A model generated the notes under the pieces. That model had not been told where the DNA came from, did no database searches, and saw only the letters and a program-made list of their open reading frames with translations. A DNA stretch of 47,750 bases. Origin: Chitinispirillales bacterium (GTDB lineage: Bacteria; Fibrobacterota; Chitinivibrionia; Chitinivibrionales; Chitinispirillaceae). Positions 16,867-24,682 of this stretch are shown one piece after another (the stretch's first letter is position 1; each line of letters opens with the position of its first letter). The DNA lies in assembly GCA_031283085.1 (NCBI GenBank), contig JAITCM010000086.1:1-47750 (forward strand), read 5' to 3'. A program made the translations under genes and the position numbers.

Positions 16867-17397
16867 ATGAAAACAGTGACGATTGAGCGCGTGAGCGACC
16901 TTTGCAAGGAGTTGGAGCTTGCCGCTCCGAAAGATTTCGTGCTCGTTGACATAAACGGGCAGACGCTTTCGTACGGCAAAGGGACGGACGCGGAGGTTGT
17001 ATTTAAGGTCTCCACATCGCAATTCGGAACAGGCAATCGCGAGGGTTCATACAAAACGCCCCGCGGCCTGCACCGCGTTGCGGAAAAGATAGGCGGCGAC
17101 GCCCCGCCGTGGACAATATTCAGCAGCAGGGAAAATACCGGTATCGTTTGGACGGATGGAATGGAGGGCGAAAACCGGATACTGACGAGGATACTGCGGC
17201 TGCAAGGAGTGGAAGCGGGCGTTAACGCCGGGCCGTCGATTGATTCATACGACAGGTACATATATATACACGGCACAAATCGGGAAGACTTGATAGGGAC
17301 GCCGTTTTCGCACGGGTGCGTTTGTATGAGGAATGAGGATATTATTGCGCTGTATGATATGGTGGAGGCGGGGACGTATGTTTATATTGACGGGTAG
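16867..17397 (+). CDS. L,D-transpeptidase family protein (YkuD domain)
   Basis: The 176-residue protein carries the YkuD catalytic signature: HGTN near residue 135, then PFSHGCVCMRN, with catalytic Cys about 151. GNREGSYKTPRGLHRV is the conserved substrate-loop region. L,D-transpeptidases form 3-3 peptidoglycan cross-links or attach proteins to the wall, normally in the periplasm. Here no signal peptide is visible at the ATG preceded by AAGGCGGG. It may be cytoplasmic, for example in recycling, or the N-terminus may be non-classical. The next gene on the same strand is a muropeptide/Mur ligase, which fits a cell-wall recycling pair. Confidence 0.85.
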   Translation: MKTVTIERVSDLCKELELAAPKDFVLVDINGQTLSYGKGTDAEVVFKVSTSQFGTGNREGSYKTPRGLHRVAEKIGGDAPPWTIFSSRENTGIVWTDGMEGENRILTRILRLQGVEAGVNAGPSIDSYDRYIYIHGTNREDLIGTPFSHGCVCMRNEDIIALYDMVEAGTYVYIDG

Positions 17398-17432
17398 AAA
17401 ATAAATCTTTAAAGTCAAAGAATCAACAAACC

Positions 17433-18803
17433 ATGAATCAAACCGTTCACTTTGTCGGCGTCTTCGGCTCCGGGATGAGCGCTATCGCTCAGTATCTTGC
17501 CGGTACAGGCGTCGCTGTTACCGGGTCTGACAGGCTGCTTGACTCCCCGGATACCGCCAAAGTCAAAGAGGCTCTATTGGCTTGCGGGGGCGCCGTTTAT
17601 CCTCAGGACGGCAGCGGCGTTACCGTTGATACGGGGAAATTGTGTGTCTCCACCGCCATAGAGGAGACTAACCCCGACATCGCGGCGGCGCGGGCGTTGG
17701 GCATTCCCGTACTGCACAGGTCGGACCTCCTTGCCTCTATAGTAAAGGAGAAGAAGAGTATCGCCGTCGCCGGCACCAGCGGCAAGTCCACCGTTACGGC
17801 GATGATATTTGAGTTGTTGACGGCGTGCGGTATGTCGCCGTCGCTTATAAGCGGGGCGGCGCTGCGCAGCCTTGAGCGGCGAGGGTTGTTCGGCAACGCT
17901 TACTGCGGTTCATCCGACCTTTTAGTCGTTGAGGCCGACGAGAGCGACGGCACGCTTGTCAAGTACGAGCCGTATGCCGGCGTCGTCCTCAATCTGTCAA
18001 AAGACCATAAACCTGAGGATGAGGTACTGGAGATGTTCCGCCGCCTCATAGCCCAATCGACATGGTCGGCCGTAAACGCGGACGACCCGAAGCTGTCGGG
18101 ATTGACGGGCGCGGCGACCTCTTTCGGATTCTGCGATTCGGCGGCGTTTAAGGGCGCTGTCACGGGAACGACCCCGCTCTCCACCACCGTCGCCATTGTA
18201 CGGACGGGCGCGGCAATGACGCTGCCGCTCCCAGGCGCGCACAACGCGTCTAACCTGCTTGCGGCGCTCTGCGTATGTAAGCATTTGGGATGCGGCGACC
18301 GACATCTGTCCGAGGCCGTCGCTAATTACATGGGCGTCGACCGCCGCTTCGCCGTCACACGTACAAACAAAGGCGTCGCCGTGATAGACGACTTCGCCCA
18401 CAACCCCGAAAAGCTCCGCGCCGCGGTCAGCGCCGCCAAACAGTTGGCGGGCAGGATAGTCGCCGTCTACCAGCCGCACGGCTTCGGCCCCACCCGCTTC
18501 CTGAAAAACGAGTACGCCGCGGCGTTTAAAGATGTGTTGAAACCGGCGGATACCCTGTGCCTCCTTCCTATATATTACGCCGGCGGCACCGCGGTAAAGG
18601 ATATCGAGTCCAAAGATATTATAGAATTGATGGGCGGCGTCCCGTTCAAAGCGGTCGCGGTTAATAATAGAGATGACGCTGTCAATATCATAAAGGAATC
18701 AACCCATCCCGGCGGCGCCGTGCTGTTGATGGGCGCGAGAGACCCGTCGCTTTCGGGATTCGCGAGGCGCATTGTTGATGTTTTGGGAGGGGTTAAAGAT
18801 TAA
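17433..18803 (+). CDS. Mur ligase family protein, MurC/Mpl type
   Basis: The 456-residue protein has the three-domain Mur ligase pattern. An N-terminal Rossmann part (VHFVGVFGSGMSAIAQYL) binds UDP-MurNAc. The ATP loop is VAGTSGKSTVTAM (about 112-124). EADESDGT (about 167-174) and NLSKDHK are MurC/Mpl motifs, and the C-terminal domain has DDFAHNPEKLRAAV. It joins an amino acid or peptide to UDP-MurNAc: MurC adds L-Ala, Mpl adds recycled tripeptide. The Ser in GTSGKST, where MurC and Mpl usually have His, and the lack of a division cluster make Mpl-like recycling or a MurC-like side branch more likely. The exact substrate is uncertain. Confidence 0.82.
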   Translation: MNQTVHFVGVFGSGMSAIAQYLAGTGVAVTGSDRLLDSPDTAKVKEALLACGGAVYPQDGSGVTVDTGKLCVSTAIEETNPDIAAARALGIPVLHRSDLLASIVKEKKSIAVAGTSGKSTVTAMIFELLTACGMSPSLISGAALRSLERRGLFGNAYCGSSDLLVVEADESDGTLVKYEPYAGVVLNLSKDHKPEDEVLEMFRRLIAQSTWSAVNADDPKLSGLTGAATSFGFCDSAAFKGAVTGTTPLSTTVAIVRTGAAMTLPLPGAHNASNLLAALCVCKHLGCGDRHLSEAVANYMGVDRRFAVTRTNKGVAVIDDFAHNPEKLRAAVSAAKQLAGRIVAVYQPHGFGPTRFLKNEYAAAFKDVLKPADTLCLLPIYYAGGTAVKDIESKDIIELMGGVPFKAVAVNNRDDAVNIIKESTHPGGAVLLMGARDPSLSGFARRIVDVLGGVKD

Positions 18804-18830
18804 AAGATAAAAGTCAAATACGATGTTAAG

Positions 18831-18890
18831 GGGAGGGGCTACGCCCCTCCCTCGCTACATAAAATATATCGGCTTCGCCGACATATTTTA
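18831..18890. terminator. Tandem hairpins after the Mur ligase gene
   Basis: There are two adjacent stem-loops. GGGAGGGG/CCCCTCCC (18831-18851) has a 5-nt loop. A 14-bp stem, TAAAATATATCGGC with its near-complement (18860-18890), has a TTC loop and ends in ATTTTATT. They lie 28 nt past the Mur ligase stop. Confidence 0.55.
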
Positions 18891-18963
18891 TTCCGCTACC
18901 CACCCCTGCGGGGACACCCCGCAACACCCCGCCACTTTAGAACCCTTTCCTTAACGTTTTCCC

Positions 18964-18990
18964 TTTTCAGGGGGGGCTCCCCCCTGAAAA
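18964..18990. terminator. Bidirectional hairpin between converging Mur ligase and cmk
   Basis: TTTTCAGGGGGG pairs perfectly with CCCCCCTGAAAA around a 3-nt loop. The A/T-rich base of the stem gives a T-tract on either strand. It could serve both the plus-strand ligase and the minus-strand cmk, whose stop is at 19037. Confidence 0.7.
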
Positions 18991-19036
18991 AGGAAAACAA
19001 TAACAAACCGGGACGTCAAAATCAACTTATCTAAAG

Positions 19037-19699
19037 TCAACTCATATACTTATTTGCTAATCGTGCTATGAATTCTATTTGCTCGTCTAATGTCATTCCT
19101 GTCGTGTCCATCTCAATCGCGCCTTCGGCTTTTGTTAACGGGCTGTTGGCTCTTGTCGAATCTTTACGGTCTCTTGTTTCTATTTCGCTTATTAATTCCT
19201 CTAACGATTTATTTATACCCGTGGCCGCGAAATCTTTTTGGCGGCGATTCGCGCGCTCTTCCACCGACGCGGTCATGTAGATTTTGACCTCGGCGTTTGG
19301 GAAGACCACCGTGCAGATGTCCCTGCCCTCGCATACTACCGTATGACCGGCGGCTATCTTTCTTTGCTGCTCAACCAGCGCTCTCCTGACCACATCCCTG
19401 GCGCAATAGTCGGATACGCTCTTAGTCACCTCGTCGGTACGAACCGGACGGCTGACGTCCTCGCCGTCCATGATGATACGCGTGTCGGGGGGCGCCCCCT
19501 CAAAAACTATCTCCGTCCCCCGCATGACGGCGGCAAGCGCTTCGTCGTCGGTGTGGGCGACGCCCAGCCGCAACGCTTTCAGGGTAACGGCGCGGTACAT
19601 CGCCCCGGTATCCAAATATACCGCCCCAAGCCGCGCCGCAACCGCCCTGGCCGTGGAACTCTTCCCGGAACCGGCGGGCCCGTCTATAGCTATTATCAT
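19037..19699 (-). CDS. cmk: Cytidylate kinase
   Basis: Cmk phosphorylates CMP and dCMP with ATP. The 220-residue length is typical. The P-loop is IAIDGPAGSGKSSTAR (residues 3-18), followed by YLDTGAMYRAVTL for substrate binding, VVCEGRDICTVVFPNAEVKIYMTAS (near residues 121-145) and the lid region with ETRDRKDSTRANSPL. All are standard. It is followed by no rpsA in this window. The ATG has no strong Shine-Dalgarno sequence but begins directly with the conserved MIIAIDGPAG. Confidence 0.96.
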   Translation of the reverse strand: MIIAIDGPAGSGKSSTARAVAARLGAVYLDTGAMYRAVTLKALRLGVAHTDDEALAAVMRGTEIVFEGAPPDTRIIMDGEDVSRPVRTDEVTKSVSDYCARDVVRRALVEQQRKIAAGHTVVCEGRDICTVVFPNAEVKIYMTASVEERANRRQKDFAATGINKSLEELISEIETRDRKDSTRANSPLTKAEGAIEMDTTGMTLDEQIEFIARLANKYMS

Positions 19700-19870
19700 C
19701 GCCCCAAGCCCCCTAAACTCCCGATTCCAGCGGCTTTTAACCCGTGTTTACCGGAAAATTATAAAAATATATGATGGACAGGGGGAAAATCAAGTTTTTT
19801 TGTTAAAAATTAATGCGAGCGGGGGGCTAAAGACGTAAAAAATCACAACATTTGCCCATAGCGGCGCCGT

Positions 19871-20480
19871 CTACACCCGCGCCGCGAAGAAATTATTCAT
19901 CCCGCACTGAAAATACCGGTGCGTAACCTCCGCAAACCCCGCCTCGGCAAAAATCCCCGCCAAATCACGCTTATCGAAATACCGCTTGTGGTCGCGAATC
20001 TCCGCCTCGTTCACAATCCCCAATCTATAACTCAAAAATTCCAAAACCGGCTTCGCCGCCCTGCTCGGCACCGTCCCGACCAGAATACCCCCCCCCCCCC
20101 CCCCAACTATACACATCCACACCACCCGTCGTTTGCCCCGGTTTTCTCAGAACCCGACGTATCTCCCGCAAAATCTGAAGCGGCTTTTCCAAATGCTCCA
20201 ACACCGCCATAAGCGTCACCACATCAAAAGAGTCGTCGTCAAAAGGCAGCTTATCATCCAGCGTAACCGATATCGTCCTCAGCTTCGCGCTCTCCAATGC
20301 CGGCGCCTTAAAGTCTATCCCCACACCGCTGTCAATGTACGGCTCCGCGCTTTTCAGCAACCTCGCCTCCCACCCGCAACCCACGTCCAAAAGCCGACAC
20401 CGCGGGAACCGCCGGAGATACGGCAATACCATTCGGATACGCATTTTGCGCAAAATCGGCTCCAATACGGGCTCTTTCAT
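19871..20480 (-). pseudogene. Class I SAM methyltransferase interrupted at a 17-base homopolymer
   Basis: The 5' part starts at the ATG at 20480 after GGTGAGGTG. It encodes a SAM-binding domain: RLLDVGCGWEARLLKSA (motif I), VGIDF, and DDSFDVVTLMAVLEHLEKP (motif IV), followed by EIRRVLRKPG. After a run of 17 G on the coding strand (17 C at 20088-20104), the frame continues wrongly. One base fewer would join it to the 3' part, which reads LVGTVPSRAAKPVLEFLSYRLG and ends NNFFAARV. About 17 residues around the run (QTTGG...WGGGGG) look extra compared with normal methyltransferases. The methyl acceptor is unknown; a lipid, quinone or glycan-type acceptor is possible. The gene may be phase-variable, broken, or misassembled. 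Confidence 0.8.
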
Positions 20481-20640
20481 CACCTCACCCCCCACGCACC
20501 GCCACCGGCCACACAACACACACCGGCGCCGCACAATATCTCTTTATGTCTTTTCTTAGGGGCATATTTGTCTCCGCATTAAAAAGACAGCCACTTGCCT
20601 AATATATATTAAAATTATAAAAAAGTCAATACTTTTCATC

Positions 20641-20857
20641 ACCGTCCCATATATCGCCCCAAGCGTTCCCAAAGCGCCATAAATAGCTTCAAAAAACCAA
20701 ATATTAAGAATATAATATAATTGAACGAGTTAACACATTTTTATTCTATACATTACATATCCGAGTATGCGGTCAATTATATTATATTGCTATATGCGGC
20801 TTTTTGACGCTATTTTAAGTGCTTTGGGAACACTTGGGGCTACCAATGGGATGGTAA
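20641..20857. repeat. Long imperfect inverted repeat, arms of about 86 nt
   Basis: The left arm (20641-20726) and the reverse complement of the right arm (20771-20857) share blocks in the same order: a CATCCC-like block, CCCCAAGYGTTCCCAAAG, a TAAAATAGCNTCAAAAA-like block and AATATAATATAATTGAAC. The spacer is about 44 nt. Within each arm a small hairpin around TTCCCAAAG keeps pairing although its bases differ (GCG/CGC in one, GTG/CAC in the other). It may be an inserted element, paired terminators or a structured RNA. Confidence 0.7.
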
Positions 20858-21003
20858 TGTTTTTTCTTGCTTTTTTCTGAAGATTGTATTATATTAGTAT
20901 CAAGCTGATTGATAGGGTTTCCAACATAAGAGGTTTGATATTCTTGTACGGAAGCCGTAGCAACCTTCGAATGCGAGTGCGTGTTAGCGGTCTTGATACC
21001 CAT
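20815..21003 (-). CDS. Small hypothetical ORF (doubtful)
   Basis: This 62-residue ORF is Ser/Thr/His-rich (starts MGIKTANTHSHSKVATASV) with no hydrophobic segment and no family I recognise. Its start has an AAGG about 9 nt upstream. Its last codons lie inside the right arm of the inverted repeat. The left arm, read in the same sense, would encode a related but shifted ending. It may be a real small gene or part of the repeat element. Confidence 0.25.
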   Translation of the reverse strand: MGIKTANTHSHSKVATASVQEYQTSYVGNPINQLDTNIIQSSEKSKKKHYHPIGSPKCSQST

Positions 21004-21080
21004 TCTGCGGACCTTGTGACCGCAGTTGGCTCGTGAATGTAGAGGCTTTTCCTTTATACAATGGCAGAAGGAGCTATACT

Positions 21081-21308
21081 ATGCTAACAGAAACCAGAAA
21101 CAGACCGGAAATCCCCGCCATCATGGATGGCGTTGAGGAAGTGGAGTATCCGCAGGCTTTCGTCGATGAGTTGAGCCGGCGCTTTACCGAGGCTAGTATT
21201 AAAATTGCTACTGGGGAACTTGTGCCACAAACAGTTGAAGAGCTTGCCGCTGAATTTGGTATTGATATTTCAGAAATTGATTTTGAAGACGAAGACGACA
21301 ATGATTAG
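21081..21308 (+). CDS. Antitoxin of RelE-type toxin-antitoxin pair (copy 2)
   Basis: The 75-residue protein starts at the ATG after AGAAGGAG; the open frame extends upstream to 21033 without an RBS. Residues about 17-34 (GVEEVEYPQAFVDELSRR) match the antitoxin at 6287-6472. The C-terminus is very acidic (EIDFEDEDDND), which fits a segment that neutralises a basic toxin. It overlaps the toxin gene by 8 nt, exactly as in copy 1. Such antitoxins usually repress their own operon together with the toxin. Confidence 0.8.
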   Translation: MLTETRNRPEIPAIMDGVEEVEYPQAFVDELSRRFTEASIKIATGELVPQTVEELAAEFGIDISEIDFEDEDDND

Positions 21309-21579
21309 AAAAAAATATACCATCATACCTACTGAAGATTTCAAAAAAGACTTTGGAAAACTATCCAGCAAACATCAAAAAATGGTGTTGAAAAAACTGC
21401 GCCTCCTGGAAGTTAATCCGCGTTATCCGTCACTACGCACCAAAAAAATACTTGGTTGTGATGATGGACGCTTTGAAAGCAGCGTCAACATGGACATCCG
21501 CATATTTTGGCGTTTTGAGGACGAAAAAATAATCGTTGCTATCAATGTTGGCCACCACGATATTTTGAAAAGATATTGA
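21301..21579 (+). CDS. RelE/ParE-superfamily toxin (copy 2, intact)
   Basis: The 92-residue basic protein has the RelE-fold pattern: an early helix pair with DFKKDFGKLSSKHQKMVLKKL (about residues 12-32), then NPRYPSLRTKKI, a FESSVNMDIRIFWRF strand pair (about 57-71) and the end GHHDILKRY. RelE-like toxins cleave mRNA on the ribosome, while ParE-like ones inhibit gyrase. The C-terminal VGHHDILKRY is typical of the YafQ/RelE side, but activity cannot be assigned from sequence alone. It is the intact paralogue of the frameshifted gene at 6465-6744. Confidence 0.88.
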   Translation: MIRKKYTIIPTEDFKKDFGKLSSKHQKMVLKKLRLLEVNPRYPSLRTKKILGCDDGRFESSVNMDIRIFWRFEDEKIIVAINVGHHDILKRY

Positions 21580-21713
21580 AACCGGCTTGCCGTTCCCAAC
21601 CTTAGCCTTGGGAGTGTACTGCGGCATACCCAACCGCGACGCGACCGCAAAAAAAAACGGCGCAAGGCAAAGGTGCCCCGCGCCCATACATAGCACACAC
21701 ATCCCGCGCCGAC

Positions 21714-22211
21714 TTACCAGCCTGTCGCGGTGCAGCCGCCCGACAGGTTAGCCCCCGTTAAAAAGTTCGGCACATACTTCTTTGCGCCGGCATAATCCGA
21801 CGGCGCCGTCGTTCCGCTAAAGCAGTGCGCGAAAATACCGGTATTTAAAGAATCCTGCGTATAAAACGCTTGACTCGCGGCAATCTTTCCTATTTTCCCC
21901 TTAGTCTTTCCGCCGAACGCCCCAATCATATTGTTAATCGTTACGGGCTTATACTCAAACCACCTGCTCTTAAGGGCCGAAGTGTCGAATATAATATCGT
22001 TCATGCTCTTAACCGAATCCCCAAGCTCCGCCTTGCCCGCCAGATACGCCGACTCAAACGACGCCAAAATACGCGGCGCCTCCGCCACCTTCGCCTTGTC
22101 CGACGCCTCCGAGAACCGGGGAATCGCAAGCGACGCCAACACCCCGATGATGACGATAACGACCATCAGCTCGATAAGCGTGAATCCCTGCTTTTGGATG
22201 AAACGAGACAT
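21714..22211 (-). CDS. Type IV pilin-like prepilin (inverted copy A)
   Basis: The 165-residue protein has a short basic leader MSRFIQKQG, a prepilin peptidase site G/F (after residue 9) with Glu5 of the mature protein (FTLIE), and the hydrophobic N-terminal helix LMVVIVIIGVLASLAIPRF. The rest is a soluble head ending in a short Cys-containing region (two Cys: AHCFSG and GGCTATGW). It would assemble as a pilus or type II pseudopilus subunit. AAAGGAGG precedes the ATG. The first about 58 codons and the 110-nt upstream leader are nearly the same as those of the prepilin at 27020-27454, in opposite orientation. The heads differ. Confidence 0.92.
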   Translation of the reverse strand: MSRFIQKQGFTLIELMVVIVIIGVLASLAIPRFSEASDKAKVAEAPRILASFESAYLAGKAELGDSVKSMNDIIFDTSALKSRWFEYKPVTINNMIGAFGGKTKGKIGKIAASQAFYTQDSLNTGIFAHCFSGTTAPSDYAGAKKYVPNFLTGANLSGGCTATGW

Positions 22212-22321
22212 AACATACCTCCTTTAAAAGGGTTGGAAAAAAAGTGATAAAGTTGTACAACGTTAAATTCCACAGTTAAACGCTCCCCAATCCGCCTGTC
22301 GCGGCCCGTTCCGCCCATTCG
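22050..22321. repeat. Inverted repeat arm A (prepilin N-terminus plus leader)
   Basis: The reverse complement of this segment aligns without gaps over the leader with 26910-27020. By eye I count four differences in the 110 nt before the ATG. Similarity continues at about 90% through roughly the first 150-160 nt of coding sequence. The partner arm is 26910-27190. Confidence 0.85.
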
Positions 22322-22460
22322 AGAATACGAGCCGCCGAAACGCGGCGCGGAGGCGCGGAAAAGGGGCGCCGGCCTTGCGCTGTTTGGCGGGGTGCGCGGG
22401 CCGTTTTTTGTACCTTGTTTTTCCAGGCAATTATTATCTGTTTTATATGAAGGATTTTTT

Positions 22461-22490
22461 TAGACAAAGCCCCCGCCGATTTATTATATT
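22461..22490 (+). promoter_or_regulatory. Candidate sigma-70 promoter for tex
   Basis: TAGACA and TATATT (each 5 of 6 to consensus) are separated by 18 nt and end 14 nt before the tex ATG. The short leader is tight for a usual Shine-Dalgarno; CAGGATTT is the only candidate RBS. Confidence 0.4.
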
Positions 22491-22504
22491 TATACGCAGG
22501 ATTT

Positions 22505-24652
22505 ATGAACATAACCACCCAACTATCCGCCGAGCTTAACCTCCAGGAGTTCCAGGTCAAAAACACGCTGGCCCTCTTTGACGAGGGCGCGACCGTTCCG
22601 TTCATAGCGCGCTACCGCAAGGAGCGTACCGGGGCGCTCGACGAGGTACGGATTCGGGCTCTGCTGCACCGATATGAGTATTACAGGGAGCTCGACGAGC
22701 GGCGGCAGGCGATTCTCGACGGCATACGCGAACAGGGCAAGCTCACGCCGGAGCTTGAAGGCAGGATAAAGGGGGCGCTCACTAAGGCGGCGCTTGAAGA
22801 CCTGTACCTGCCCTATAAGCCCGAACGCGCGACGCGGGCCGCCACGGCCAAAGAGGCGGGGCTTGAGCCGTTGGCAAACCGGTTGCTCGCCCTCACGGAA
22901 GAGCGTTGCGACATCCTTGCCGAAGCCGCCGGGTTTATCAACGCCGAAAAGGGGATTGACACGCCGGGGAAGGCGCTCCGCGGGGCTATGGATATATTGG
23001 CGGAGCGCCTCTCCGACGATGCCGATATCCGCAGGCGGCTGCGCGAGTTAGCCGCGGAGAAAGGCGTTATCGTCAGCGCCGTTAAGAAGGAGTTCGCCGG
23101 TAAAAAGAGCAAGTTTGAGATGTATTACGATTACCGCGAAAAGGCGGCCGCTATCCCATCGCACAGATTTTTGGCCATGCAGCGCGGGGAGCGCGAAAAG
23201 GTGCTCAGGCTCTCGATTGAATTGCCGACGGAGGGCACGGCCGAGCGGTTATGCGCCGCGCTTGTCAAGCACCCGCGAAGCGCGGCGGCGCCCTGCCTTC
23301 GCGAGGCGGCGCTCGACGCCCTCGACAGGCTGCTCCTTCCGGCCGTAAAGACGGCGCTGCGCACGGAGCTGCGCGAGCGGGCCGACTCCGAGGCCATCAG
23401 GGTCTTCGGCGAAAACCTCTCGGCGCTGCTGCTTGCCGCGCCGGCCGGGCGCAAGACGGTGATAGGCCTCGACCCGGGATTTAGAAGCGGATGCAAGCTC
23501 GCCGTGGTTGACGATACGGGGAAATTTATAGAGACCGCGACCGTCTACCCGCACGAGCCGCGGAAAGACAGGGAGGGGGCGCGGGCCGCGCTGCTCTTAC
23601 TGGTACAGCGCCACAAACCGCGCCTGATAGCCGTCGGAAACGGCACGGCGGGGCGCGAAAGCGACGAATTCGTACGCGCGGCGCTGAAAGACATTCCCGC
23701 CGGGGAACGGCCGCTCTGCGTTACGGTAAGCGAGGCCGGGGCAAGCGTCTACAGCGCCTCGGACGCGGCCATAAAAGAATTCCCCGATTTGGACGTGACG
23801 GTAAGGGGCGCGGTGTCAATCGCCCGCCGCCTGCAAGACCCCCTGTCGGAACTCGTGAAGATAGACCCCAAATCCATCGGCGTCGGGCAGTACCAGCACG
23901 ACGTCAACCAAACGCGCCTCAGGGAGTCGCTCGACGAGGTCGTGGAGAGCTGCGTCAACCGCGTGGGCGTGGATGTCAACTTAGCGTCGGAAGAACTGCT
24001 GAAATACGTATCCGGCCTGAACAGGCTCACGGCGGCGAACATCGTAGGCTACAGGAACCGGCACGGGGCGTTCTCAAGCCGCGCCGAACTGAAAAAAGTG
24101 CCCGGACTCGGCGACAAAAAGTTCCAGATGGCGGCCGGCTTCCTGCGAATCCCCGGCGCCCAAAACCCCCTCGACGACTCGGCCGTCCACCCGGAGTCCT
24201 ACAACATCGTGAAAAAGATGGCCGAGCGGCTAAACGCGGATATCGGCGGGCTAATTTGGAATACGGCGCTGCTGAAGAGCGTCAATAAAGACGATTTCGT
24301 GACGAAGGACGCGGGGCTGCCCACGATAACCGATATATTAGAGGAGCTGGAGAAGCCCGGACGCGACCCGCGGGAAGAGTTCAAGTACGCGAGATTCGAC
24401 GACAGCGTGACGGAAATAGCCCACTTGCGCGAGGGGATGATTCTGGAGGGGGTAGTGACAAACGTGGCCAATTTCGGCGCTTTCGTGGACATAGGCGTCC
24501 ACCACGACGGCCTGGTCCACATATCGGAGCTGTCGAACGCCTACGTTTCAGACCCCAAAAAAGTGGTCAAGGCCGGCCAGTCGGTGCGAGTGAAGGTGCT
24601 GAAAGTCGACGCGGAGGCCAAAAGGGTGGCGCTGTCCATGAAGCTGGGCTGA
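22505..24652 (+). CDS. tex: Transcription accessory protein Tex
   Basis: The 715-residue protein is a canonical Tex. It has an N-terminal helix-turn-helix-like region with VPFIARYRKERTGALDEV (about 31-48), and a YqgF/RNase H-like domain with VIGLDPGFRSGCKLAVVDDTG (about 319-339). Helix-hairpin-helix motifs include LKKVPGLGDKKFQMAAGF. The C-terminal S1 domain is VVTNVANFGAFVDIGVHHDGLVHISEL. Tex binds RNA and nucleic acids and supports transcription under stress. A second, strongly diverged Tex-like protein is at 13178-15382. It sits between the two inverted prepilin genes and is followed by a strong terminator. Confidence 0.96.
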   Translation: MNITTQLSAELNLQEFQVKNTLALFDEGATVPFIARYRKERTGALDEVRIRALLHRYEYYRELDERRQAILDGIREQGKLTPELEGRIKGALTKAALEDLYLPYKPERATRAATAKEAGLEPLANRLLALTEERCDILAEAAGFINAEKGIDTPGKALRGAMDILAERLSDDADIRRRLRELAAEKGVIVSAVKKEFAGKKSKFEMYYDYREKAAAIPSHRFLAMQRGEREKVLRLSIELPTEGTAERLCAALVKHPRSAAAPCLREAALDALDRLLLPAVKTALRTELRERADSEAIRVFGENLSALLLAAPAGRKTVIGLDPGFRSGCKLAVVDDTGKFIETATVYPHEPRKDREGARAALLLLVQRHKPRLIAVGNGTAGRESDEFVRAALKDIPAGERPLCVTVSEAGASVYSASDAAIKEFPDLDVTVRGAVSIARRLQDPLSELVKIDPKSIGVGQYQHDVNQTRLRESLDEVVESCVNRVGVDVNLASEELLKYVSGLNRLTAANIVGYRNRHGAFSSRAELKKVPGLGDKKFQMAAGFLRIPGAQNPLDDSAVHPESYNIVKKMAERLNADIGGLIWNTALLKSVNKDDFVTKDAGLPTITDILEELEKPGRDPREEFKYARFDDSVTEIAHLREGMILEGVVTNVANFGAFVDIGVHHDGLVHISELSNAYVSDPKKVVKAGQSVRVKVLKVDAEAKRVALSMKLG

Positions 24653-24656
24653 ACGG

Positions 24657-24682
24657 AAAGCGCGGTAAAAACGCGCTTTTTT
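24657..24682 (+). terminator. Rho-independent terminator of tex
   Basis: AAAGCGCG pairs with CGCGCTTT around an A-rich 7-nt loop and is followed by a T run (six T in total). It begins 5 nt after the tex stop codon. Confidence 0.9.

Larger units (their letters stand above)
20481..21080. other. AT-rich intergenic region with a long inverted repeat
   Basis: About 600 nt lie between the methyltransferase and the second TA pair. The left half (20540-20640) is A/T-rich without features. An imperfect inverted repeat occupies 20641-20857. A small minus-strand ORF (20815-21003) overlaps its right arm. No RNA gene is recognised. Confidence 0.6.

Noticed and set aside
21433-21702. Minus-strand open frame of 89 codons across the end of the RelE-type toxin
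   Set aside because: More than half is antisense to the toxin gene, and no RBS is present.
22276-22605. Minus-strand open frame of 109 codons upstream of prepilin A
   Set aside because: It overlaps the tex start and prepilin leader, and its peptide does not match the open frame upstream of prepilin B.
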